Positions 44,917 to 53,993 of a stretch of 64,000 bases of DNA are shown piece after piece. How positions within the stretch are numbered: position 1 is the stretch's first letter; every line of letters begins with the position of its first letter. The translations under genes and the position numbers were made by a program. The notes under the pieces were generated by a model. That model saw only the letters and a list, made by a program, of their open reading frames with translations. It made no database searches and had not been told where the DNA came from. The stretch is from DTU036 sp964346475 (GTDB lineage: Bacteria > Bacillota > Clostridia > Peptostreptococcales > Acidaminobacteraceae), in NCBI GenBank assembly GCA_964346475.1, contig CAYFUM010000003.1:1-64000 (forward strand), given 5' to 3'.

Positions 44917-46986
44917 TTAATTCCTAGAGAGCCTTAGGGCCAGGTCATTGGCTGACCAGACAGCTCCCATAAGATTAGAAACAGTCTTTGCATCGCCGAT
45001 GTAATGTAATTTTTTTCCCTTTACTCGCCTTTTCTTTTCCCTTGGCTTATAACCCACTGCATTTATAACACTATCTGCCTCTACTTCACAGCTACCCATC
45101 CCATCCTTAACTATCACATATCCCTCCTTTATTTCCTCCAGCCTAGCTTCTAAATAAACAGGAATTTTGTGGTACTTCAGTAAATCTCTAAGCATAACAG
45201 AGTTGGCAGCGCAGACCCCCTTGGCTTTGATTAGATCATCTAACATTTCTATGACAAAGGGTTCTTTCCCATCAAGGCTTAGCTGGTAGGCTATCTCACA
45301 GCCTGTTAAGCCCCCGCCCAGCACTGCTACTTTTTCTCCTACAAGTTTTTTATCCAGTAGATAGTCAGTGGCTCCTATCATTTTTTCACTACCTTTAATG
45401 GGAATCTTTTTTTCTTCAGCTCCAGTTGCCAGAACTATTTCATCTTCCTCCAGCTCCTCCAATGAAGTAATCTTGGTGTTGAGGTGAATATCCACAGGAT
45501 ACTTCTCTATTTCTCTTCTATACCAGTGGATAAGCTCCTTGTCCTTCTCCTTAAAATCCGGTACAGCTGCAGCTATAAAGACCCCACCAAGTTCACTATC
45601 CTTTTCATATAGTGAGACCCTGTGACCTCTTTTTGAAAGCTGAATTGCTGCCTCCATGCCTGAAATTCCCCCACCTATTACTGCAATGTTCTTTGGCTTT
45701 CTAACCCTATTAACAGCATATTTTCTTTCCTGGTGGGTCCTGGGATTTAGTGCACAGCCCCCTTGATATTTCATCACCTTGAGGTCTAGAGCAACACCTT
45801 CTCCCTTATAGGTAGCTATGGGTAGACAGGTATTATGACAGGAGATACAGGGCCTTATATCTTCATATCTGCCTTCCTTTACCTTGGTAAGGAATTTTTC
45901 ATCGGCAAGAAACTGCCTAGCTATACCTATAGCGTCAAGCTCTCCTCTGGCAATGGCTCCTGCCCCATCATCAAGTTCCATCCTACCGGCGCAGACCAGG
46001 GGTTTACTGGTAAACTTTTTTATATGACTAACATCTGCTAAATTACAGCTTTTTGGCATATAAACTGGAGGATGAGACCAGTACCAGGCGTCATAGGTTC
46101 CATTATCACAGTTAAACATGTCATAGCCCGCCTCTTCCAGGTACTTAATGGCCCTCTCCGATTCCTCCATATCTCTACCCACCTCAATAAAGTCTTCGCC
46201 TGGTAGAGCTCCATCATTAAAGCCCTTGGTCTTACTGACTACACTGTACCTTAGAGATACTGGATAGTCTTCACCGCAGAGTCTTTTAATGGCCCTTACA
46301 ACTTCTACAGCAAACCTATATCTGTTTTCAAAGGAGCCACCATACTCATCAGTCCTATGGTTATTATAGGGAAGGGTGAACTGGTCCATAAGATAGCCTT
46401 CATGGACAGCGTGGACCTCTACTCCATCAACTCCATTTTTCTTACAAAGTAGGGCCGTTCTAGCATAGGCCTCTACGTACTCCTTAATTTCCTCCCTGGT
46501 AATGGCCCTACATTTATAGTCGGGCATCCAGGTATTGGGAGCTCCCTCATCGGGCGCAACCAGGATATCATCCAGGTTTAAGAAGGGCTTTGCAAGCCTA
46601 CCGAGGAATTTATTATCAAGGAGTCTACCCATCTCCTTAGAGAGAGTAAAGGACCTTCCCCAGCCTGCACCGATTTGAAAAAAGACCTTGGCATCATATT
46701 TATGTATCTCATCCATTAGCTCTTTAACACCATCAAAGACCCTTGGATTTTTATAGAGCCACTTGTTCCCCACTATGCTCTTTAAAGGGGTTAAACCGGG
46801 TATCATAAGCCCCACCCCATCCTGGGCTCTTTCTATGTAATAGTCCCTACACTCCTTAACGAACCTGCGCTTAAAAAGCCAATCTACAATGGAGGTTCCC
46901 GCCATGGGACAGAGTACCACCCTATTTTTTAAGGTTATACTCCCCACCTTCATTGGAGTGAAAATTATTTCATGTTCTTTTTTCAT
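44917..46986 (-). CDS. Fe-S flavoenzyme, enoate reductase / 2,4-dienoyl-CoA reductase-like (second intact copy)
   Basis: 689-residue paralogue of the 753-aa enzyme, without its N-terminal extension. FMN barrel (KNRVVLCPMAGTS near residue 20; HAVHEGYLMDQFTLPYN at about 198), Fe-S cysteines CISCHNTC with a last Cys in GGCALNPRT, FAD motif IGGGISGMEAAIQL and NAD(P) motif VLGGGLTGCEIAYQL. It has the closely spaced DNGTYDAWYWSHPP block that the 753-aa enzyme shows as GCYDNWWLPHPP, so the two are close relatives. It lies upstream of thrC and downstream of the cupin gene terminator. Confidence 0.92.
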   Translation of the reverse strand: MKKEHEIIFTPMKVGSITLKNRVVLCPMAGTSIVDWLFKRRFVKECRDYYIERAQDGVGLMIPGLTPLKSIVGNKWLYKNPRVFDGVKELMDEIHKYDAKVFFQIGAGWGRSFTLSKEMGRLLDNKFLGRLAKPFLNLDDILVAPDEGAPNTWMPDYKCRAITREEIKEYVEAYARTALLCKKNGVDGVEVHAVHEGYLMDQFTLPYNNHRTDEYGGSFENRYRFAVEVVRAIKRLCGEDYPVSLRYSVVSKTKGFNDGALPGEDFIEVGRDMEESERAIKYLEEAGYDMFNCDNGTYDAWYWSHPPVYMPKSCNLADVSHIKKFTSKPLVCAGRMELDDGAGAIARGELDAIGIARQFLADEKFLTKVKEGRYEDIRPCISCHNTCLPIATYKGEGVALDLKVMKYQGGCALNPRTHQERKYAVNRVRKPKNIAVIGGGISGMEAAIQLSKRGHRVSLYEKDSELGGVFIAAAVPDFKEKDKELIHWYRREIEKYPVDIHLNTKITSLEELEEDEIVLATGAEEKKIPIKGSEKMIGATDYLLDKKLVGEKVAVLGGGLTGCEIAYQLSLDGKEPFVIEMLDDLIKAKGVCAANSVMLRDLLKYHKIPVYLEARLEEIKEGYVIVKDGMGSCEVEADSVINAVGYKPREKKRRVKGKKLHYIGDAKTVSNLMGAVWSANDLALRLSRN

Positions 46987-47003
46987 TTTAACTCCCTATT
47001 TTA

Positions 47004-47028
47004 GAAAAAAGAGCTGAAAAATCAGCTC
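47004..47028 (-). terminator. Terminator of the cupin gene
   Basis: 7-bp stem gagctga / tcagctc; six T follow on the minus strand. Confidence 0.75.
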
Positions 47029-47050
47029 CCCTTCTCTTCACACCGCAAAA

Positions 47051-47398
47051 TTATTGGTGTCCCTCTTCTGGCACAATACAAATAAACTTCAAGGTGTTTT
47101 CACCAGTGTTTTTAAACTGATGCTCGTCCCCTGAGGGAAGGTAGGCATAGGACCCAGCTCTTATAGTCACCTCTTTACCTTCATGAAAAAGACTGCCTTC
47201 TCCTTCCAGTATATAGTTTATATGGGGCCAGGGATGGGCATGCCTTGGTGTATTTCCCCCTGGCTCAACTTCAAAGACCCTTAGAACATAGCCTTCCCAG
47301 CCTTCCTTGGGAGACACCAGGACCTGCATACTAGCCAAACTGGCCTCAGGGTGGTTTACCTTGGTTTTTGCTAAATTATCAACATGAGAAATAATCAT
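47051..47398 (-). CDS. Single-domain cupin protein
   Basis: 115-residue beta-barrel cupin. Motif 1 is RHAHPWPHINYILEGEGSLF (about residues 54-73) with the metal-binding histidines and glutamate; motif 2 is LPSGDEHQF. Small cupins can be isomerases, dioxygenases or sensors, and nothing here fixes the role. It is flanked by its own terminator and is divergent from the M20 hydrolase gene. Confidence 0.88.
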   Translation of the reverse strand: MIISHVDNLAKTKVNHPEASLASMQVLVSPKEGWEGYVLRVFEVEPGGNTPRHAHPWPHINYILEGEGSLFHEGKEVTIRAGSYAYLPSGDEHQFKNTGENTLKFICIVPEEGHQ

Positions 47399-47517
47399 TC
47401 TACCCTCCTTTAAGTTATATTTATTTAATTATACCAAAAGGCATCATAAATTACTTAAAAAGATAGAATTAATTTTGAGAAAAGCATTATGAGGAGCCTC
47501 AGCTCCAATTTATAGTA

Positions 47518-47526
47518 TGCTATACT
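47518..47526 (+). promoter_or_regulatory. Extended -10 promoter of the M20 amidohydrolase
   Basis: TGC directly followed by TATACT (47521-47526), about 19 nt before the start codon, just upstream of an AAAGGAGG site. Confidence 0.5.
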
Positions 47527-47544
47527 CTTCTAAAAGGAGGATTC

Positions 47545-48774
47545 ATGGAAATAAATATTAATAGATTAAAAAAGGATATAGAAAGGCTAAGTGAGTTTTC
47601 TTCATCAAGTGGGCCTGGCGTAACCCGCCTCTCCTTTAGTCCTGAGATGAAAAAAGCAAGAAATTATATTATTGAAGAAATGGACAAAATGAATCTTAAG
47701 ATCTGGGAGGATGGCTATTCAAATCTCTTTGCTAGAAGAGAAGGTAGTGATAGTAGCCTGCCCCCCATTATGATAGGTTCCCACTACGACTCAGTTATAA
47801 ATGCTGGGAAATTTGATGGGATCGCCGGCCTTGCTGCCGCTCTAGAGGTTGCCAGGGTTCTGGAGGAAAAAGAAATAACCACCAGACATCCCATAGAGAT
47901 TGTAGCTATGAATGATGAGGAGGGCGTTAGGTTTGGAACAGGTATTTCAAATTCTAGAGCCATGGCTGGTCTAATTACCAAAGAAGAGCTCCATAGGCAG
48001 AGGGATAAGGATGGTATAAGCCTCTACAAGGCCATGGTTGATTATGGAGTGGAGATTGATCTAGAAGGGGCAAAAAGGGAGAAGGACTCCTTAAAGGCCT
48101 TTATTGAGCTTCATATAGAGCAGGGGCCTGTATTAGAGGAGAATAAAAAAACCATTGGTCTAGTGGAGACCATAGTAGGCTTGGACCGCTACGAAATTAC
48201 CTTTACTGGTAGGGCTGGTCACGCTGGTACCACACCAATGGATAAGAGAAAGGACGCCCTCCTAGCAGCATCTATATTTATAAATGAAATAAACAAGGCT
48301 GCCCTTGAAGAGGGCCAGGACTCTGTGGCCACAGTGGGTGAGTTATCCCTCTCCCCCAATGCTTCAAATGTTATACCTGAAAAAGTTACCATCTCTCTAG
48401 ATATGAGAGCACCAAAAAAGGCCAGTATTGTAGCTCTAAGAAACTCTCTAGAGACTATATGTAAGGATCTTAGAGAAGGAGGCACTGATATAAAGGTCAA
48501 AAAATCCCTTTATATTTCTCCAGTTCCTATGGATAGAGGCCTGGTAGATCTCCTGGAAAAAGAAGCTAATAGCCTTGCTCTATCCTCTATGAGGATGGTA
48601 AGTGGTGCAGGTCATGATGCCATGATTATGGCAAGCCTAGCACCCACTGCCATGATCTTTATCCCCAGCCTCCATGGCCTTAGCCATCATCCCGATGAGT
48701 GGAGCGACTTTGAGGACCTCTTAGCTGGTAGCCAGCTTCTTTTAAATACCCTGCTGAGCCTGGATAAGGAGTAG
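47545..48774 (+). CDS. M20-family Zn amidohydrolase (N-carbamoyl amino acid hydrolase / allantoate amidohydrolase-like)
   Basis: Two-metal hydrolase of 409 aa. Conserved blocks in order: IGSHYDSVINAGKFDG, AMNDEEGVRFGT, ELHIEQGPVLE, GRAGHAGTTPMD (dimerisation-domain active-site His) and VSGAGHDAMIMA near the C-terminus. The family cleaves N-carbamoyl amino acids, ureidoglycolate-type compounds or allantoate; which one cannot be read from sequence. It stands alone on the + strand. Confidence 0.92.
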   Translation: MEININRLKKDIERLSEFSSSSGPGVTRLSFSPEMKKARNYIIEEMDKMNLKIWEDGYSNLFARREGSDSSLPPIMIGSHYDSVINAGKFDGIAGLAAALEVARVLEEKEITTRHPIEIVAMNDEEGVRFGTGISNSRAMAGLITKEELHRQRDKDGISLYKAMVDYGVEIDLEGAKREKDSLKAFIELHIEQGPVLEENKKTIGLVETIVGLDRYEITFTGRAGHAGTTPMDKRKDALLAASIFINEINKAALEEGQDSVATVGELSLSPNASNVIPEKVTISLDMRAPKKASIVALRNSLETICKDLREGGTDIKVKKSLYISPVPMDRGLVDLLEKEANSLALSSMRMVSGAGHDAMIMASLAPTAMIFIPSLHGLSHHPDEWSDFEDLLAGSQLLLNTLLSLDKE

Positions 48775-48950
48775 GGAGATTTTAACTTAGTTTCAAGTTC
48801 TAGATTTAAGCTAATATTTCTTAGATTACCCAGGGTCCTCTTTTTAGAGGGCCCTTTAGATTCATAGACTTTTGGGCTGGATCTAGTTCAAATTAGATTT
48901 ATTAATTTAAAAGAGGCTAGAATCTCTAACCTCCAAAGCTCTACAGACCC

Positions 48951-49895
48951 CTAGTCTTCACTGACCAGCTTAAGCATCTTAAAGAGAAGTTTATCCCTTC
49001 TTTTTATTACCTCTTGGTCTCGTCCACCGGAATAATCATAAATTCCCTTTTTCGATTTAATACCCAGCTCATTTTTAGCCATAAGATTCCTAAGAATATC
49101 CTGGGGCTCCTTAACATTACTCAAATCCTTAAAGAGATAGGAAGAAATATAGTAAAAGGTATCCAGCCCTCCAAGATCTGCTGTTTCAAAGGGCCCTATA
49201 AGAGGATACCTAAAGCCCGGTCCATATCTCATGGCTCTATCTACATCCTCGGCAGATGCTATGCCTTCTTCTACTATATTTAGGGCTTCTCTAAAGGCTG
49301 CAAATTGCAGTCTATTTCCAATGAATCCAGGAGCATCCCTTTGAACAACTACAGGTTTTTTCTCCATTATCTTTGTCAGCTCACTTACAAGCTTCACGGT
49401 TTTATCATCTGTTGCTTCTCCTCTAATTAACTCCACAAGGGGTATTATATGGGGCGGGTTCCAAAGATGCATGCCAATAAGCCTGTTTTTCTTCTCAAGA
49501 TTCTTAGCTATGCCTGTGATACTAAGGCCCGATGTATTAGTAATAAAAATAGCGTCAGGTCTTGCTATCTTTTCCATATCTTCCCAGAAGTCCTGCTTGA
49601 TCTCTATGTTCTCTATTATAGCTTCAATAATAATATCACAGTCAGCTAAAAGCTTCTTATCTAGGCTAAAACTGACATTTTCTTCGATGGTACTTACTTC
49701 ACTCTCCTCCATAAAGCCTTCTTCTATCAAGGAACTATTAAATATTGAAATAAGGTCCCTTGCCCTATTTAAATGCTCCTCCAAGATATCATTAGCAATG
49801 ACTTTAAAGCCCTTGCGAGCTAGCATCTGGACTATGCCCGCCCCCATGGTTCCTACACCGGCTACCCCAATTTTTTTAACATCACTAATCTTCAT
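48951..49895 (-). CDS. 3-hydroxyacyl-CoA dehydrogenase family protein
   Basis: NAD-dependent dehydrogenase (314 aa). The Rossmann motif is GVAGVGTMGAGI at about residues 12-23, the catalytic block MHLWNPPHIIPLVELI near 145, and the C-terminal dimer domain begins APGFIGNRLQ. The HLWNPP form, rather than HFFNP, is frequent in relatives acting on hydroxy acids outside butyrate synthesis, so the substrate may not be a CoA ester. It lies 93 nt after the SDR gene on the same strand; no terminator separates them. The 176-nt gap after its stop holds a hairpin (48828-48855) without U-tract. Confidence 0.88.
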   Translation of the reverse strand: MKISDVKKIGVAGVGTMGAGIVQMLARKGFKVIANDILEEHLNRARDLISIFNSSLIEEGFMEESEVSTIEENVSFSLDKKLLADCDIIIEAIIENIEIKQDFWEDMEKIARPDAIFITNTSGLSITGIAKNLEKKNRLIGMHLWNPPHIIPLVELIRGEATDDKTVKLVSELTKIMEKKPVVVQRDAPGFIGNRLQFAAFREALNIVEEGIASAEDVDRAMRYGPGFRYPLIGPFETADLGGLDTFYYISSYLFKDLSNVKEPQDILRNLMAKNELGIKSKKGIYDYSGGRDQEVIKRRDKLLFKMLKLVSED

Positions 49896-49988
49896 TTTAA
49901 GCTACCCCCTTATCTTTTAAAAGCAGTGAAGTCGGGAAAAGATCAATGCCCTAGTCCCCGTAGATTATATTAGAACTAGTAAAATTTC

Positions 49989-50756
49989 CTAGCCTGCTGT
50001 CCAACCCCCATCTACTGTTAAGCTTGAGCCTGTGATGTTTTTTGCTGCCTCTGAGGTAAGAAAAAGAGCTACTCCAGCTATAGATGAAGGCTCTATGAGC
50101 TGTTTTATGGCAGCTTTTTCTAGCATGATATCAGAAATAACCTCTTCCTCAGTAATACCATGGGTTTTTGCCTGATCAGCAATTTGATTATCAACAAGGG
50201 GCGTTCTTACATAGGCAGGACAAATCGAATTAACTGTAATTCCGTAGGGTCCACCCTCTAGGGCTGTAGTCTTAGTAAGGCCAGTCAAACCATGCTTGGC
50301 TGATACATAGGCTACTTTAAACTCTGAAGCAACCAAGCCATGAATGGAATTGAGATTTATTATCCTTCCCCAACCGTTTTTCTTCATTGATGGCCAGACA
50401 TATTTGGTTAGTAAAAAAGGAGCTGTTAGCATTAAGGATAAAATAAAATCCCACTGGTCCTCTGGAAAATCTTCAATTGGTGAAATTCTTTGAACACCAG
50501 CTACATTTACAAGTACATCTACCTTTGAATATTTTTCTAGAGTATAATCAACAAGCGCTTTGCAATCCTCTCTTTTTGTAAGATTCACTACCCTGTAGTC
50601 GCCACCTATTCTAGCTGATTCTTTTACTAGGCCTGCTTCGTTTATATCTGCCATAACAAGCTGGGCACCTTCCTTTATAAAGGCCTCAGCTATGGCTAAA
50701 CCGATGCCGCTGGCTGCGCCTGTTACAATACATGTCCTACCTTTTAACACGTTCAC
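49989..50756 (-). CDS. SDR oxidoreductase, 3-hydroxybutyrate dehydrogenase-like
   Basis: Classical short-chain dehydrogenase (255 aa). Cofactor motif TGAASGIGLAIAEAF, NAG block (VNVAGVQR), catalytic Ser in NLNSIHGLVAS, and Tyr-Lys in YVSAKHGLTG at about residues 149-158. The residues after these (GITVNSICPAYVRTPLV, and IADQAK later) match D-3-hydroxybutyrate dehydrogenases. Paired with the 3-hydroxyacyl-CoA dehydrogenase-like gene, it suggests oxidation of a beta-hydroxy acid. RBS GGAGG. Confidence 0.88.
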   Translation of the reverse strand: MNVLKGRTCIVTGAASGIGLAIAEAFIKEGAQLVMADINEAGLVKESARIGGDYRVVNLTKREDCKALVDYTLEKYSKVDVLVNVAGVQRISPIEDFPEDQWDFILSLMLTAPFLLTKYVWPSMKKNGWGRIINLNSIHGLVASEFKVAYVSAKHGLTGLTKTTALEGGPYGITVNSICPAYVRTPLVDNQIADQAKTHGITEEEVISDIMLEKAAIKQLIEPSSIAGVALFLTSEAAKNITGSSLTVDGGWTAG

Positions 50757-50986
50757 CTCCTGTAAATTTTTCTTCGGTTAGAGTTTCTAACATAAATAAA
50801 ACTATACTATACTAAATAAACGATAACACTGAATTAGACTTAGTTCAAGATTTTAAAGGGTGTAAATACCCGGGTTTTATCCTAGACATTGGGGCTACTA
50901 TGAAAAGCTTATCTCCTATTGGCATAGACAGGGTAATAATAAACTACTAAGATATATATAGAATGACTTAAAGGAAAGGAGTTTTT

Positions 50987-51889
50987 ATGCCCCTTACACT
51001 GGTAAAAGAAGATATAACGAAAATGAAGGTGGACGTCATAGTCAATGCAGCAAATACTCAGCTACAAATGGGTGGTGGAGTTTGTGGCGCTATCTTTAGA
51101 GCTGCTGGAGAAACTAGACTTCAGGAGGCCTGTAATAAACTATCTCCCATTGCTACAGGTGAGGCTGTAATCACTAGAGGCTTCAAACTACCTGCCAGCT
51201 ATATTATTCATACAGTAGGCCCCATCTATAGAGGTGGTCACCAGGGTGAAAGGAATCTTCTCTATAGCTCCTACTGGAATTCCTTAAAAGTTGCTAGGGA
51301 AAATAAGTGCACTAGTATAGCCTTTCCTTTAATCTCCAGTGGTATCTATGGCTATCCTCCCCAGGAGGCCCTAGAAGTGGCAAAATCAGCCATTATAGAT
51401 TTCTTAAAAGAAGAGGATCTAGATGTCTACCTGTCCCTATTCAATAAGAATGCTCTTAAAATACCTAAAGAAATTAGGGAGGTAGTTGATAAATATAAGA
51501 GGAAGAATTTTGATGAGCAAGTTGACTTCCCAAGGACTAATGATTCCAATATAGGAAATTTATCTAAGCTTTTATCCCATTATATATATAGTAAAAATTT
51601 AGAGGAAGAGGAAATTTCTTGGAAAGCAAATCTGGGTAAAGGCCGCTATGAAAAAATAAAAACTGCAAGCCAATATAGCCCCAGTAAACCTAGCTTACTT
51701 GCCCTAGCCCTTGCCTTGGAGCTTAGCCCTGAAGAGACTAGAAATCTACTGGAAAGCGCCGGCTATACCCTGACAAATACCTCTCTTTTCGACTTAATAA
51801 TAGGATATTCTTTAGAGAGAAAAGTCTATGATCTATATAAAATAAATGAGCTTCTATTTTTCTATGACCTGCCCCAGCTAGGTCCCTAA
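50987..51889 (+). CDS. Macro-domain protein (ADP-ribose binding/hydrolysing) with C-terminal HTH-like extension
   Basis: Residues 1-about 170 are a macro domain: VDVIVNAANTQLQMGGGVCG with the ADP-ribose loops and FPLISSGIYGYPP. This predicts hydrolysis of ADP-ribosyl or O-acetyl-ADP-ribose groups. Residues about 190-300 are a second module that looks helical: ASQYSPSKPSLLALALALEL and LSPEETRNLLESAGYTL resemble an XRE-like helix-turn-helix, and it ends in a conserved-looking FFYDLPQLG. Fusions of this kind are known in Firmicutes but their role is not settled. RBS AAAGGAG. Stands alone. Confidence 0.88.
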   Translation: MPLTLVKEDITKMKVDVIVNAANTQLQMGGGVCGAIFRAAGETRLQEACNKLSPIATGEAVITRGFKLPASYIIHTVGPIYRGGHQGERNLLYSSYWNSLKVARENKCTSIAFPLISSGIYGYPPQEALEVAKSAIIDFLKEEDLDVYLSLFNKNALKIPKEIREVVDKYKRKNFDEQVDFPRTNDSNIGNLSKLLSHYIYSKNLEEEEISWKANLGKGRYEKIKTASQYSPSKPSLLALALALELSPEETRNLLESAGYTLTNTSLFDLIIGYSLERKVYDLYKINELLFFYDLPQLGP

Positions 51890-51924
51890 GTACCTAGGGA
51901 TATGTTAAAGGCTGGGATAGAAAT

Positions 51925-51949
51925 AAAAAATACCCTTATGTTAAGGGTA
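51925..51949 (-). terminator. Terminator of the tRNA-Lys-tRNA-Cys operon
   Basis: 7-bp stem taccctt / aagggta followed by six T on the minus strand. Confidence 0.85.
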
Positions 51950-51951
51950 AA

Positions 51952-52026
51952 TGGAGGTGGCACCCGGATTTGAACCGGGGGATAGAGGTTTTGCAGACCT
52001 TTGCCTTACCGCTTGGCTATGCCACC
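51952..52026 (-). tRNA. tRNA-Cys (GCA)
   Basis: Cloverleaf on the minus strand. The acceptor stem is GGTGGCA with TGCCACC, the anticodon loop is TCTGCAAAA with anticodon GCA, and the T-loop is GGTTCAAATCC. The discriminator is T and CCA is encoded (51952-51954). It lies 3 nt downstream of tRNA-Lys and shares its promoter and terminator. Confidence 0.96.
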
Positions 52027-52029
52027 CCG

Positions 52030-52105
52030 TGGTGGTCCATCTGCGACTCGAACGCAGGACCCCCTGATTAAGAGTCAGGTGCTCTACCGACTAAGCTAAT
52101 GGACC
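52030..52105 (-). tRNA. tRNA-Lys (CTT)
   Basis: Acceptor stem GGTCCAT with ATGGACC, anticodon loop CTCTTAA with anticodon CTT (reads AAG), T-loop CGTTCGAGTCG, discriminator A and encoded CCA (52030-52032). First gene of a two-tRNA operon. Confidence 0.96.
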
Positions 52106-52149
52106 ATTATTGAATTAATTCTTCAGATTCTTCTCTGCCAACGCAATTA

Positions 52150-52178
52150 ATATTAGCATAAGTGGAAAAACATTGCAA
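52150..52178 (-). promoter_or_regulatory. Promoter of the tRNA-Lys/Cys operon
   Basis: Minus strand TTGCAA (52173-52178), a 17-nt spacer ending TGC, and TAATAT (52150-52155). Near-consensus with an extended -10. Confidence 0.75.
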
Positions 52179-52380
52179 GTTAAAAAATTAATTCAAGACC
52201 ACCAGTTTTGTAGAATTCTAGTCCTGGACTCCTATATTCCTAATGAACTTTTAACGGATAAATTTGGGTCTTTTCTTTGCCATAAAAGCTAGGAAATTAT
52301 AAGAAGTTTTAATTTGATATACAAAGGCCTGTCATAATGGTAAGATATAATTGAAAATTTAAAATTTGGAGGATTTTTAT

Positions 52381-53988
52381 ATGAATTTAGCCCTTCCTGT
52401 TATGGGAGGCCTAGGCCTATTTCTCTATGGAATGAACATGATGGGCTCAGGTTTAGAGAAGGCTGCTGGCAGCAGGATGAAGAGGATGGTAGAGGCCCTG
52501 ACCAGCAGTAGGCTCATGGGTATAGTGGTTGGTATTATAGTAACCATGCTCATTCAAAGTTCTAGCGCCACCACCGTCATGGTAGTAGGATTTGTAAATG
52601 CTGGTATTATGAGCCTTGCCCAGGCTGTAGGCGTTATAATGGGAGCCAACATAGGTACTACCATTACAGCCCAGCTTATCGCCTTTAGCCTGACGGACTA
52701 TGCTCCCCTAGCTGTAGCTATAGGAGTTGCTATTTGGATTGTTGTTAAAAATAAAAAGGCTAAAACCTGGGCCGAAATCCTAATAGGTTTTGGCATTCTA
52801 TTTATTGGTATGGATATGATGGGAACTGGTCTTAAACCTCTTGCTGAACATCCAAAGTTTGTCAGCATTATAAGTAGCCTAGACAACCCTATTATGGGAA
52901 TGCTCACAGGACTCCTACTTACAACAGTTGTTCAATCTAGCTCTGCTTCTGTTGGTCTTCTCCAGGCTCTAGCTGGACAGGGACTTATAAGCATGAATCT
53001 TGCCTTTCCCGTCCTTTTTGGAGAAAACATTGGAACTACTACCACTGCCCTACTTTCCAGTATAGGAGCCAATAAAGCGGCTAAGAGGGCTGCCTTTGTC
53101 CACTTCTTTATGAAGATTATCGGTACTCTACTTTTTATGACCCTATTAAGAGGTCCTATAGAGGTCTTAGTCCTCCGCCTTAGTCCTGGAAATGTGGTTA
53201 GGCAGATTGCCAATGCCCACACCATCTTTAATATAATAAATACTATTATACTCTTTCCCTTTATTTCGCTAATAGTCAAGGCTGCAGAGTTTTTCGTACC
53301 AGGCGATGACCTGGGCTATGTCCAGGAAGCAAAATACCTTGATAAGCGGATTATAGAGACTCCCTCCATTGCACTAAGCCAGGCTGGCCTTGAGATTGAG
53401 AGAATGGGCCAATTGGTCTTGGAGAATTTAAAATCCAGTAGAGATTTGCTTCTGCTTGAGAAAATCGAAAATCTTGAAAAAATCCTCCATGAAGAAGAGA
53501 AGATTAATAAGCTGCAAAGGGAAATCTCCGACTACCTGGTTCTTCTCTCCGATGCTTCACTTAGTAAAGAGCAGCATGATGATATTAATTCCATGTTTTA
53601 TGTGGTGGGAGATATAGAAAGAGTTGGTGATCATGTGGAAAATATAAGCGAACTGGCCCAGACTAAGTATGAAGATGGCCTAGACTTTTCTGCTCCGGCA
53701 ATGGAAGAACTTGCTCTCATGTATGACCTGTGCCAAAAGGGCTTTGCTTCAGCCCTTGATGCCTATAGAGATACTGATAAAGACCTGGCACTAAAGGTTT
53801 TAACCCTGGAAGAAAGAGTGGATAATCTTGAAGAAGCAAACCGGGCTAACCATATTGAAAGGCTAAATAAGAAGCTGTGCTCTACCGAGTCAGGGATAAT
53901 CTACTTAGATGTCATTAGTAATCTAGAAAGAGTATCGGACCACGCTAGTAACATTGCCCTATATGTTCTAGATAAATTTAAAAACTAA
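52381..53988 (+). CDS. Na/Pi-cotransporter family protein with PhoU-like C-terminus
   Basis: Membrane transporter of the NptA/YjbB type. The two inverted family repeats are visible as IQSSSATTVMVVGF (about residues 60-75) and VQSSSASVGLLQAL (about 190-203), each in a run of hydrophobic helices. After about residue 320 a soluble PhoU-like helical domain follows (YVVGDIERVGDHVENI and ISNLERVSDHASNI repeats). I start at ATG 52381 (535 aa) because GGAGG sits 9 nt before it; the TTG at 52366 lies within that ribosome site. Probable sodium-driven phosphate import or export. Terminator follows. Confidence 0.92.
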   Translation: MNLALPVMGGLGLFLYGMNMMGSGLEKAAGSRMKRMVEALTSSRLMGIVVGIIVTMLIQSSSATTVMVVGFVNAGIMSLAQAVGVIMGANIGTTITAQLIAFSLTDYAPLAVAIGVAIWIVVKNKKAKTWAEILIGFGILFIGMDMMGTGLKPLAEHPKFVSIISSLDNPIMGMLTGLLLTTVVQSSSASVGLLQALAGQGLISMNLAFPVLFGENIGTTTTALLSSIGANKAAKRAAFVHFFMKIIGTLLFMTLLRGPIEVLVLRLSPGNVVRQIANAHTIFNIINTIILFPFISLIVKAAEFFVPGDDLGYVQEAKYLDKRIIETPSIALSQAGLEIERMGQLVLENLKSSRDLLLLEKIENLEKILHEEEKINKLQREISDYLVLLSDASLSKEQHDDINSMFYVVGDIERVGDHVENISELAQTKYEDGLDFSAPAMEELALMYDLCQKGFASALDAYRDTDKDLALKVLTLEERVDNLEEANRANHIERLNKKLCSTESGIIYLDVISNLERVSDHASNIALYVLDKFKN

Positions 53989-53993
53989 GGGAA

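Noticed and set aside
48828..48855. Hairpin between the M20 hydrolase and 3HCDH genes as a terminator
   Set aside because: A 10-bp stem with one G-U pair is present, but neither strand has a U-tract.
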